In this document: piece after piece, positions 1 to 6,931 of the stretch | Layout of the letters: each line of letters starts with the position of its first letter | How positions within the stretch are numbered: position 1 is the first letter of the stretch | From: Bacteroidales bacterium | GTDB lineage: Bacteria > Bacteroidota > Bacteroidia > Bacteroidales > UBA12077 | NCBI GenBank assembly: GCA_030635365.1 | Contig: DAOVYZ010000148.1 | Span: 1-7,940 of the forward strand | Direction of reading: 5' to 3' | DNA length: 7,940 nt | Position numbers and translations under genes: made by a program | Notes under the pieces: generated by a model | What the model saw: the letters and a program-made list of their open reading frames with translations, nothing else | What the model was told of the DNA's origin: nothing | Database searches by the model: none

Positions 1-356
1 CAAATGTTTACGAGGAGGTTTTATTCCTTCCATTAGAAGCAATTCATAACGAAGATAGCTTAAGCTTTGTTTATACAAAGTCAAATAAAAAACAAATAAT
101 TATTCCGGGAAAAACAAATGAAAACTATATAATTATTGAACAAGGTGTTGAAGAAGGTGATGAAGTTTATTTCTCTGTTCCTGAATTTTCGGAAAAATTT
201 AAGTTGTCAGGTGAAGAGCTAATTCCAATACTAAAGGAACGAGAAAGATTAAAAAAAGAAAAGGAAGAAAAAAATCAGGAAAAAGTTAAAAGGCCTGAAA
301 GGGATTTTAACAGACAAAATGGACAAAGACGCAGATCATCACAAGGTTCAAAATAG
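1..356 (+). CDS. Periplasmic adaptor (membrane fusion protein, HlyD/MacA type), C-terminal part only
   Basis: This is an open frame with codons starting at base 3, cut by the left window edge, giving 117 residues up to a TAG stop. Residues 6-14 (VLFLPLEAI) match the conserved stretch of adaptor proteins where the beta-barrel domain leads into the membrane-proximal domain. Residues 46-55 (EQGVEEGDEV) match the family's 'GL.eGD.V' signature. Such adaptors link an inner-membrane transporter to a TolC channel across the periplasm, which fits the permease 8 bases downstream and the TolC homologue after it. After about residue 77 the protein ends in a strongly charged Lys/Glu/Arg tail (LKERERLKKEKEEK, then an Arg/Gln/Ser-rich end) beyond the usual adaptor fold. 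The N-terminal membrane anchor, lipoyl and hairpin domains lie outside the window, so an ABC-type versus RND-type adaptor cannot be told from this piece alone. The neighbouring permease favours ABC type. Confidence 0.85.
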   Translation, partial: NVYEEVLFLPLEAIHNEDSLSFVYTKSNKKQIIIPGKTNENYIIIEQGVEEGDEVYFSVPEFSEKFKLSGEELIPILKERERLKKEKEEKNQEKVKRPERDFNRQNGQRRRSSQGSK

Positions 357-364
357 AGATACTT

Positions 365-1744
365 ATGATTAGTAGATATTTTCATGATATTGAAATTGCA
401 ATAGAATCCTTGTTGGCAAATAAATTGAAATCAATTTTAACTGCCTTGGGAATTATATTTGGTACTGCTGCTGTAATTAGCATGCTTGCAATTGGTAATG
501 GTGCACAACAAGAAATATTGGAGCAAATAAAAATGGTTGGGGTAAATAATATTGTAATTACTCCCACTATTGATTTAACAGGGAATGGGGAAAATGGTGG
601 ATCAACAGAAGGGACAGAGAATGAAAATGGAGAAACGAAAAAAGAAAAATTTTCTCCGGGCCTTACCCTGAAAGATATGGAGACAATTAAAGATGTCATT
701 CCTTCTGTTAAGAGAATAACTTCCGTAGTGATTGCCAATTCTTTTGTAGTGCAAAACGGACGAAGAGTTCCTGCTAAAGTTATTGGTGTTAATAATGATT
801 ATTTTGGGGTATATAATGTTAAGCTTGAGAAAGGACTCCATTTTAGCGAATATCAGGTTGAGAATGGTATTCCTGTTTGTGTAATTGGTGCAAATATTAG
901 TGCCAAAGTTTTTAGCGATACTGATCCAATAAATCAGTATTTAAAGTTTGGCCATGTTTGGCTAAAAGTTGTTGGAGTTTTAGAGAAAACAAACGTTAAA
1001 CTTTCTGCTGCTGATAATGCAGGAGTTAACTTAGTTAACGATAATGTATACATTCCCGTGCAAACCATGTTATTACGTTATGAGAATAGAGCTTTAGTCA
1101 ATTCAAAAAGTTTTAGTGAAGAAGGTATTCACGGAATGGGCTTTTTTATTAGTTTTTCTGGTGGACAAGACAAGTCATCATCTTCTTCAAACTACCATCA
1201 GTTAGATAAGATAATTGTGCAGGTTGAGGAAACTGAACAATTAACAACTACAACAGAAATTTTAAGTAGAATGTTATTGCGTAGGCACATGAATGTTAAA
1301 GATTATGAGATTACGATACCGGAGTTGTTGCTTAAACAGCAGCAGCGTACCAAAGATATTTTTAATATTGTTTTGGGGGCAATAGCAAGCATTTCATTAA
1401 TAGTTGGTGGTATTGGAATTATGAATATCATGTTTGCCTCAGTAATGGAACGTATAAAAGAAATTGGTATTCGATTAGCATTAGGTGCTAAAAAAACAGA
1501 TATAGTTGCTCAGTTTCTTTCCGAAGCAATTTTAATAAGTGTTTCGGGAGGATTAATAGGTGTTTTCTTTGGAGTACTTTTTTCAAAATTAATAATGAAG
1601 TTTGCAGGTATACTCACTATAATTTCCCCGGGATCAATAATTGTTGCTTTTGGTGTAAGTGCATTAATCGGAGTAATTTTTGGATTATCTCCTGCAAAAA
1701 GAGCAGCAGAGAAAGATCCGATTGAATCGTTAAGGTATGAGTAA
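365..1744 (+). CDS. MacB-type ABC transporter permease (MacB_PCD + FtsX domains, no ATPase domain)
   Basis: This 459-residue inner-membrane protein has the MacB/LolC/FtsX layout. There is one N-terminal membrane helix (about residues 23-45, preceded by the typical 'LLANKLKSILTALGI' start), a large periplasmic domain (about 46-328), and three C-terminal helices (about 332-357, 384-412, 421-443). Family signatures are GGIGIMNIMFASVMERIKEI at 348-367, followed by GIRLALGA, and a C-terminal FGLSPAKRAAEKDPIESLRY at 439-458. Full-length E. coli MacB carries an N-terminal ATPase, but here the protein begins at the permease, so a separate ATPase must partner it. The family are mechanotransmission transporters that drive substrates through an adaptor and TolC. 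The substrate cannot be inferred. The periplasmic domain carries an Asn/Gly/Glu-rich stretch (about 73-96) and a Ser run (271-275), probably flexible loops. The ATG at 365 lies 8 bases after the adaptor stop, with no strong ribosome binding site. Confidence 0.93.
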   Translation: MISRYFHDIEIAIESLLANKLKSILTALGIIFGTAAVISMLAIGNGAQQEILEQIKMVGVNNIVITPTIDLTGNGENGGSTEGTENENGETKKEKFSPGLTLKDMETIKDVIPSVKRITSVVIANSFVVQNGRRVPAKVIGVNNDYFGVYNVKLEKGLHFSEYQVENGIPVCVIGANISAKVFSDTDPINQYLKFGHVWLKVVGVLEKTNVKLSAADNAGVNLVNDNVYIPVQTMLLRYENRALVNSKSFSEEGIHGMGFFISFSGGQDKSSSSSNYHQLDKIIVQVEETEQLTTTTEILSRMLLRRHMNVKDYEITIPELLLKQQQRTKDIFNIVLGAIASISLIVGGIGIMNIMFASVMERIKEIGIRLALGAKKTDIVAQFLSEAILISVSGGLIGVFFGVLFSKLIMKFAGILTIISPGSIIVAFGVSALIGVIFGLSPAKRAAEKDPIESLRYE

Positions 1745-1761
1745 TTATAAAATTTAATTCA

Positions 1762-3240
1762 ATGAACCGATATAAAATATATATTACAATTTTGATTATT
1801 TTTCTAGTTTATCCATTATTAGCACAAGAAAAAATAATCGAACATTTAACATTCGAACAGGTTATTAAACTGGCTCGCGAACAATCTCCTGATGCAATAA
1901 TGGCTAAACACCAGTTTCGTGCAAATTATTGGGAGTTTAGAACCTATAAGGCAGGGTTCAGGCCAAGTGTCAGATTAAATACTACGTTCCCTGATTTAAA
2001 TAGAAGCTATAGAGAATTTTATGATTCGACAGGAACCTCCTTTGTGCGAGTTGATAAAAATACAACAAACTTAAATCTGGATGTGGTTCAGAATGTTCCG
2101 TTTACCGGAGGGCAGATTTCTGTAAAAACAGACTTGTCGAGATTGGATGATTTAGGAAACAGTAAGCACTCATATTCTACAAATCCTTTTTCAGTTACAT
2201 ATCGTCAACCTGTGTTACTTTATAATGAATATAAATGGCAGAAAAAAATAGAACCTCTAAAATACGATGAAGCAAAAAAGAAATATGTTTCATCATTAGA
2301 AGATGTTTCACTGAAAGCGGTTAGGTATTTTTTCGATCTGGCATTGGCACAACAAAATTTACAGGTTTCAAAAGTTAATTATTCGAATGCCGATACATTG
2401 TATAAAATTGCAGAAGGGAGATACCATATTGGTACAATTGCAGAGAACGAATTGATGCAAATGGAATTAAGCCTTTTAAATGCAGGTTCGTCATTAAATT
2501 CTGCACTGGTTGATTTAGAAATAAGGAAATTTCGGCTACGTTCTTTTTTAGGTTTCAACGAGAGGGTTGACCTAAATCTTATAATTCCAAAAGATATTCC
2601 GGAACTTACCGTTGATGTAGATCAGGCATTGGAAGTTGCCAGGGCAAATAATCCGGATATTATAGCATTTGAACGGCAAATAATAGAAGCTGAAAGGAAT
2701 GTAGCAAAGGCAAAATCGGAAAAAGGATTACAGGCAAATGTTTTTGCAAGCATTGGATACACACAACAGGCGGAGGAATTAAGAGATGCATATATTGATC
2801 CTAAAGAACAACAGAACTTTACACTCGGTTTAGAGGTGCCTTTGCTTGACTGGGGATTAGGAAAAGGGAGATATAAAATGGCACAGTCGAGTCAGGAAGT
2901 AATACGAACAACTGTTGACCAGGCTCGTACGGATTTTGTACAAAGTGTTTATTTGAACGTAATGCAGTTTAATTTACAGGATGATCAATTGATTATTGCA
3001 GCGAAAAGTGATACAATTGCTCAAAAGCGATATGATATGACTAAACAGCGATTCCTGATTGGGAAAGTAGATGTTCTTGATTTAAACGTTGCATTAAAAG
3101 AAAAAGATGAAGCAAAGAAAAACTATATATCCGCATTAAGGCAATATTGGTCTAACTTTTATAATCTTCGTAAAGTTACTCTTTACGACTTTATTAAAAA
3201 TAATGCACTAGATGCAGAATTTGAGGAATTGATAGAGTGA
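1762..3240 (+). CDS. TolC-family outer membrane efflux protein
   Basis: This 492-residue protein begins with a signal peptide: Lys/Arg at residues 3-5, a hydrophobic core at about 7-20, and likely cleavage after Ala21 before QEK. No lipobox cysteine is present, so it is not a lipoprotein of the OprM kind. The mature part has the two-fold repeat of the outer membrane efflux protein family. Each half contains long amphipathic helices with a recognisable 'Y-x(5)-RY/F-x-IG' element: YKIAEGRYHIGTIAENEL at 214-231 and YDMTKQRFLIGKVDVLDL at 424-441. Beta-strand-like segments appear at about 103-150 and 325-362, the latter ending in the typical 'LGLEVPLLDWG'. Trimers of such proteins form an outer-membrane barrel plus a periplasmic tunnel that docks to the adaptor. 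It starts 17 bases after the permease stop, so it is very likely co-transcribed with it and is the exit duct of the same system. The length is normal for the family. Confidence 0.93.
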   Translation: MNRYKIYITILIIFLVYPLLAQEKIIEHLTFEQVIKLAREQSPDAIMAKHQFRANYWEFRTYKAGFRPSVRLNTTFPDLNRSYREFYDSTGTSFVRVDKNTTNLNLDVVQNVPFTGGQISVKTDLSRLDDLGNSKHSYSTNPFSVTYRQPVLLYNEYKWQKKIEPLKYDEAKKKYVSSLEDVSLKAVRYFFDLALAQQNLQVSKVNYSNADTLYKIAEGRYHIGTIAENELMQMELSLLNAGSSLNSALVDLEIRKFRLRSFLGFNERVDLNLIIPKDIPELTVDVDQALEVARANNPDIIAFERQIIEAERNVAKAKSEKGLQANVFASIGYTQQAEELRDAYIDPKEQQNFTLGLEVPLLDWGLGKGRYKMAQSSQEVIRTTVDQARTDFVQSVYLNVMQFNLQDDQLIIAAKSDTIAQKRYDMTKQRFLIGKVDVLDLNVALKEKDEAKKNYISALRQYWSNFYNLRKVTLYDFIKNNALDAEFEELIE

Positions 3241-3246
3241 ATATCT

Positions 3247-3370
3247 AAATTCCAACAAACAAAAATCAAAAGACAAATAATACTTTAATAACCAAATTCA
3301 AAATTTCAATTGAAATTTAATTATTGTGGATTGGAGCTTATTTGAGATTTGCGATTTGTAAATTGGATTT
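3247..3370 (+). repeat. Long imperfect inverted repeat (intergenic palindrome)
   Basis: The gap between the TolC homologue and secDF holds an imperfect palindrome of about 124 bases. Its centre is a perfect 18-base palindrome, AAATTTCAATTGAAATTT, at 3301-3318. The outer ends also pair: AAATTCCAA at 3247-3255 against TTGGATTT at 3363-3370. ACAAATAA at 3273-3280 matches the complement of TTATTTGA at 3338-3345 with small offsets. The left arm is almost free of G and the right arm is poor in C, as expected for a degenerate hairpin. From memory, AT-rich palindromes of this style recur between genes in Bacteroidota genomes, but copy number cannot be seen in this window. The repeat follows the tolC stop by only 6 bases, so its RNA hairpin could protect or end the upstream transcript. 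It has no terminal U-tract typical of an intrinsic terminator. Confidence 0.7.
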
Positions 3371-3403
3371 CTTTTAAATCTTTATGTTAATTCATTGAAA
3401 AAG

Positions 3404-3432
3404 TGTGTTTCTAAAAAATAATTTTATCTTTG
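3404..3432 (+). promoter_or_regulatory. Bacteroidota-type promoter for secDF
   Basis: TATCTTTG at 3425-3432 is an exact match to the Bacteroidota -7 consensus TAnnTTTG. The -33 element is weak: TGTG at 3404-3407 sits 17 bases upstream, at the short end of the usual spacing, in place of TTTG. Transcription would start around 3438-3441, giving a leader of about 50 bases before the secDF start at 3492. The leader is AT-rich and lacks a Shine-Dalgarno site, as is common in this phylum. Confidence 0.65.
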
Positions 3433-3491
3433 CACGACAATTTACTTAATAAGAAAATAATATTAATAATATCAATAAAATAGTTTGACAA

Positions 3492-6400
3492 ATGCAGAAT
3501 AAAGGAGCTATTGGATTTTTGGCCATTATGTTGGCCGCAATATGTATTTATTACTTGTCATTTACCTGGGTTACACAAAGCGTATACCAGGATGCAAAAG
3601 AATATGCACAAGGTGATCCTGATAAGGAATATGAATATCTTGATTCAATTTCAAGTGAAGAAGTATATAATCTCGGTATAAGAAAATATACATTCAGAGA
3701 ATGCCAGCAAAGAGAAGTGAATCTTGGATTAGACCTTAAAGGAGGAATGAATGTTATTCTTGAAATATCTGTTGAAGATATTATTGTTGCAATGGCAAAT
3801 AATAGTAAGGATTCAACTTTCCAAAGGGCTTTAGTATTAGCAAAAGAATATAGTAAGGATAGTCGCGAAGAATTTGTTACATTATTTGGAAGAGCTTTTA
3901 ACGAAATTGATCCAAATGCACGATTAGCAGCAATTTTTAATACAATTGAATTAAGAGATAAAATAGATTTTAATTCAACAAACGAAGATGTGCTGAACAT
4001 TATTCGTGAGGAATCAAAAGATGCAATTGATAACTCATTTAATATATTACGCAGCAGAATAGACAGATTTGGAGTTGTACAACCTAATATTCAACGCCTG
4101 GAAGGAAATGCGGGTAGAATTATGGTTGAACTACCAGGTGTAAAAGATCAGGATAGAGTTCGTGATTTGTTGCAAGGTACTGCAAATCTTGAGTTTTGGG
4201 AAACATACAATAATACTCAGGTATATAATTACCTTCTTCAGGCAAATGATGTAATTTACAATATAGAGCAGGCTACTAAAGAACTGGAAAAAGTAGAAAC
4301 CCCAGCTGCAGAGGCCAGTGAATTATTGGAAGATGAGACTCAAGCTGATGGCCAACAAGTTGAAGAAACCGAGGGGTTATCTTTACTTGATCAGTTGGAA
4401 TCCGATTCAATTGCTCAGGATTCAACAGATCTAACTCAGACTCAAATTATGGAGAAATATCCACTTTTCTCTGTATTGCGTCCAAGTATTAACCCTCAAT
4501 CAGGGCAACCTATGGAAGGTTCTGTTATTGGAATGGCTCATTATTCAGATACTTCCAAAGTGAATGAATACTTAAAAATGAATCAGGTTAAGCCTATTTT
4601 TCCTAGAGATATGGTTTTTAAATGGCACTTTAAACCATATAAACATGATGAATCAGCAAGTTATTATGAATTGCATGCAATTAAAATAACAGGTAGGGAT
4701 GGTAAAGCACCTCTTGATGGTGACGTTATTACAGATGCAAGGCAAGAATTTGGTCAGAATGCTGGAAGTGCTGAGGTTACTATGAGTATGAATGCAGATG
4801 GTGCTAAGGTATGGGCGCGCTTAACAAAGAATAATGTTGGGAACTTTATTGCGATTGTACTCGATGACTATGTATATTCAGCACCAAGGGTTAATACAGA
4901 AATTACAGGAGGGCGTTCATCAATCTCAGGAGATTTTTCGGTTATTGAAGCAAAAGATTTAGCTAATATTTTAAAGTCAGGTAAACTACCTGCTCCTGCA
5001 AGAATTATACAGGAAGAAATAGTAGGGCCTTCATTGGGGCAAGAAGCTATTGATAAAGGTTTAAATTCTTTCTTTATAGCGTTTATTGTTGTTATATTTT
5101 ATATGATTTTCTATTATAGCCGAAAGGCAGGATTAGTGGCTGATTTCGCATTAGTTACAAATATGTTTTTTATAGTAGGAGTATTAGCATCTTTGGGTGC
5201 AGTATTAACATTGCCCGGTATTGCCGGTATTATTTTAACAATTGGTATGTCGGTTGATGCAAATGTACTTATATATGAGCGTATTCGTGAAGAATTATTA
5301 GCTGGTAAAGGTGTAAAGCTTGCAGTAAAGGATGGATACAAAAATGCGTACTCTGCAATTATTGATGCTAATGTTACAACCTTATTAACAGCAATAATAC
5401 TTTATACATTTGGTACAGGGCCTATTAAAGGTTTTGCTACTACCTTGTTAATTGGTATATTAACTTCATTATTTACAGCAATATTCCTAACACGTTTAGT
5501 TTTTGAATGGTACTTAAAGCGTAATAAGGAAATAACTTATTCTACAAAATTAACTGAAGGCTTATTTAAAAATACTGCTGTTAAATTCCTGGAAAAACGT
5601 AAAGTATTTTATGTGATTTCAGCAATTGTAATTTTTGTAAGCCTTGGTTCTTTATTTACCAATGGCCTAAGTTTAGGTGTTGATTTTACAGGAGGAAGAA
5701 CATATGTAGTAAGATTTGAAAATGCCGTAAATACTGTTGAGATTGCAAATTATTTGGAAACGGTATATGGTAGTGCCCCTGAAGTGAAGACTTTTGGTGA
5801 TGATAATCAGGTAAAAATTACAACGAAATATAGAATTGATGAAGATGCTGTAGAAGTTGATAAGGATGTTGAAGCGAAATTGTTTGAGGGCTTAAAACCG
5901 GTTCTTGGAGATAATGTATCTATTGATGATTTTAATAGTAATTTTAAAATGAGTTCACATAAAGTAGGAGCCACTATTGCTGATGATATTCTTTACACAT
6001 CATTAGTGGTAATTATTCTTGCTCTTATCTTAATGTTCGTTTACATATTTATTCGATTTAAAAACTGGCAATATGGTTTGGGGGCAATTGTTGCGTTGTT
6101 ACACGATGTTTTAATTATTCTGGGTATATACTCATTATTTTCAGGAATCTTACCATTCTCGTTAGAACTTGACCAGGCATTTATCGCAGCTATCTTAACA
6201 GTTGTTGGTTACTCAATAAATGATACTGTGGTAGTGTTTGACCGTATTAGAGAATACGTTACATTATATCCTAAACGAGACAGGCATACAATTCTTAATA
6301 CAGCATTAAACAGTACATTAAGCCGTACATTTAATACATCGGTGAGCACATTCGTTGTATTACTTACTATCTTTATTTTTGGTGGTGAAGTAATTCGAGG

Positions 6401-6518
6401 TTTTGTATTTGCGTTATTAATTGGTGTAGTTGTCGGTACATATTCTTCACTATTTATTGCAACACCTGTTGTTTATGATACTGTTCATAAAAAGCAAGAG
6501 GATAAAAAGAAAAAATAA
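3492..6518 (+). CDS. secDF: Fused protein translocase subunit SecDF
   Basis: This 1008-residue inner-membrane protein joins SecD (about 1-680) and SecF (about 690-1008). SecDF uses the proton gradient to pull secreted proteins from the SecYEG channel into the periplasm. Twelve helices are expected: TM1 at about 6-26, five in the SecD part (about 523-672), and six in the SecF part (about 705-722 and 833-991). SecD motifs include VNLGLDLKGGMNV (76-88), RSRIDRFGVVQPNI (187-200) and GMSVDANVLIYERIREEL (585-602). SecF motifs include GVDFTGGRTYVVRFE (729-743) and GYSINDTVVVFDRIRE (906-921). The proton-path residues known from Thermus SecDF (Asp340, Asp637, Arg671) appear conserved as Asp589, Asp911 and Arg945, with the last two keeping the same 34-residue spacing. 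The periplasmic P1 domain contains an acidic, Gln/Ser-rich insert (about 262-320). The C-terminus is a Lys-rich cytoplasmic tail. It has its own promoter upstream and a terminator downstream, so it is probably transcribed alone. Confidence 0.98.
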   Translation: MQNKGAIGFLAIMLAAICIYYLSFTWVTQSVYQDAKEYAQGDPDKEYEYLDSISSEEVYNLGIRKYTFRECQQREVNLGLDLKGGMNVILEISVEDIIVAMANNSKDSTFQRALVLAKEYSKDSREEFVTLFGRAFNEIDPNARLAAIFNTIELRDKIDFNSTNEDVLNIIREESKDAIDNSFNILRSRIDRFGVVQPNIQRLEGNAGRIMVELPGVKDQDRVRDLLQGTANLEFWETYNNTQVYNYLLQANDVIYNIEQATKELEKVETPAAEASELLEDETQADGQQVEETEGLSLLDQLESDSIAQDSTDLTQTQIMEKYPLFSVLRPSINPQSGQPMEGSVIGMAHYSDTSKVNEYLKMNQVKPIFPRDMVFKWHFKPYKHDESASYYELHAIKITGRDGKAPLDGDVITDARQEFGQNAGSAEVTMSMNADGAKVWARLTKNNVGNFIAIVLDDYVYSAPRVNTEITGGRSSISGDFSVIEAKDLANILKSGKLPAPARIIQEEIVGPSLGQEAIDKGLNSFFIAFIVVIFYMIFYYSRKAGLVADFALVTNMFFIVGVLASLGAVLTLPGIAGIILTIGMSVDANVLIYERIREELLAGKGVKLAVKDGYKNAYSAIIDANVTTLLTAIILYTFGTGPIKGFATTLLIGILTSLFTAIFLTRLVFEWYLKRNKEITYSTKLTEGLFKNTAVKFLEKRKVFYVISAIVIFVSLGSLFTNGLSLGVDFTGGRTYVVRFENAVNTVEIANYLETVYGSAPEVKTFGDDNQVKITTKYRIDEDAVEVDKDVEAKLFEGLKPVLGDNVSIDDFNSNFKMSSHKVGATIADDILYTSLVVIILALILMFVYIFIRFKNWQYGLGAIVALLHDVLIILGIYSLFSGILPFSLELDQAFIAAILTVVGYSINDTVVVFDRIREYVTLYPKRDRHTILNTALNSTLSRTFNTSVSTFVVLLTIFIFGGEVIRGFVFALLIGVVVGTYSSLFIATPVVYDTVHKKQEDKKKK

Positions 6519-6538
6519 CTCTGAATTAAATAGTTTTC

Positions 6539-6563
6539 AAAGCCCCTTTTTGGGGCTTTTTTT
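6539..6563 (+). terminator. Rho-independent terminator after secDF
   Basis: AAAGCCCC (6539-6546) pairs perfectly with GGGGCTTT (6552-6559) around a five-T loop, and the T-run 6557-6563 follows directly. The 8-base-pair stem with four G-C pairs in an AT-rich background and the U-tract make a strong intrinsic terminator, 20 bases after the secDF stop. Because the stem begins with AAA, the hairpin could also work to some extent on the opposite strand, though no minus-strand gene is nearby. Confidence 0.93.
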
Positions 6564-6624
6564 GTTTAAACCCTAACTAAGTGATAAAATAAATTCTAAT
6601 GTATAAAATGAGTTAAACATAATG

Positions 6625-6632
6625 TATATTTG
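6625..6632 (+). promoter_or_regulatory. Bacteroidota-type promoter (-7 element) for tatA and the exchanger gene
   Basis: TATATTTG at 6625-6632 matches the TAnnTTTG consensus exactly and lies 35 bases before the tatA start, just after the secDF terminator. No convincing TTTG element is seen 17-23 bases upstream. A second near-match, AATCTTTG at 6635-6642, differs only at the first base and could be an alternative -7 element. Position between a terminator and a gene start supports promoter function. Confidence 0.55.
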
Positions 6633-6667
6633 TGAATCTTTGATGCGTTTATAATATAAAAGAGATT

Positions 6668-6913
6668 ATGATCAACAACTTTCTTTTTATTAGCGGGCAA
6701 GAAATATTTGTTATCCTTTTGGTTGTGTTATTATTATTTGGGGCAAATAAAATACCTGATATTGCAAAAGGTTTAGGCAAGGGGATACGTGAATTTAAAA
6801 AAGCTGCAGACGATATTAAACGGGAAATGAATGATCAAACGAGTGATGTAAAAAAGGATTTTAAGGAACTTGATGACTCTATAAAAAAAACAAAAGAAGA
6901 TTTGAAAGGGTAA
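6668..6913 (+). CDS. tatA: Sec-independent (twin-arginine) protein translocase subunit TatA/E
   Basis: This 81-residue protein has the full TatA layout: a short N-terminus, one membrane helix (about residues 11-24, EIFVILLVVLLLFG), the conserved Phe24-Gly25 hinge, and an amphipathic helix running from KIPDIAKGLGKGIREFKKAA (28-47) to about residue 52. A highly charged tail follows (53-81). Multiple TatA copies assemble with TatC to pass folded proteins with twin-arginine signals across the inner membrane. The length and the 'FG..KIPDIAKGLGKGIREFK' pattern fit TatA better than TatB, which is usually longer, although some Bacteroidota use one TatA-like protein for both roles. TatC is not in this window. 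The ATG at 6668 is preceded by AAAGAGA, a weak purine-rich site. The next gene starts 18 bases downstream, so the two are probably co-transcribed. Confidence 0.95.
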   Translation: MINNFLFISGQEIFVILLVVLLLFGANKIPDIAKGLGKGIREFKKAADDIKREMNDQTSDVKKDFKELDDSIKKTKEDLKG

Positions 6914-6931
6914 ATATTATATACTTCAAGA

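Noticed and set aside
382..841. Antisense open frames of 118 and 79 residues opposite the permease gene
   Set aside because: They lie wholly inside a clearly conserved gene on the + strand, show no family motifs, and look like by-products of AT-rich coding sequence.
3241..3491. Possible small gene or structured RNA in the 251-base gap
   Set aside because: No open frame of useful length with protein-like composition was seen. The gap is explained by the palindrome and the secDF promoter, and I recognise no riboswitch pattern.
3551..4000. Antisense open frame of 149 residues opposite secDF
   Set aside because: The + strand here encodes the conserved SecD N-terminal region. The reverse frame has no recognisable domain or promoter.
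5233..6360. Similarity between the SecD-half and SecF-half membrane regions as a recent duplication
   Set aside because: The resemblance (VDANVLIYERIREE versus INDTVVVFDRIREY) is the ancient SecD/SecF homology known for the RND superfamily, not a new repeat.
6651..6660. TATAAT-like sequence just before tatA as a sigma70-type -10 box
   Set aside because: It lies only about 10 bases from the start codon with no -35 partner, and the likely host uses the TAnnTTTG-type promoter. AT-rich chance is the simpler reading.
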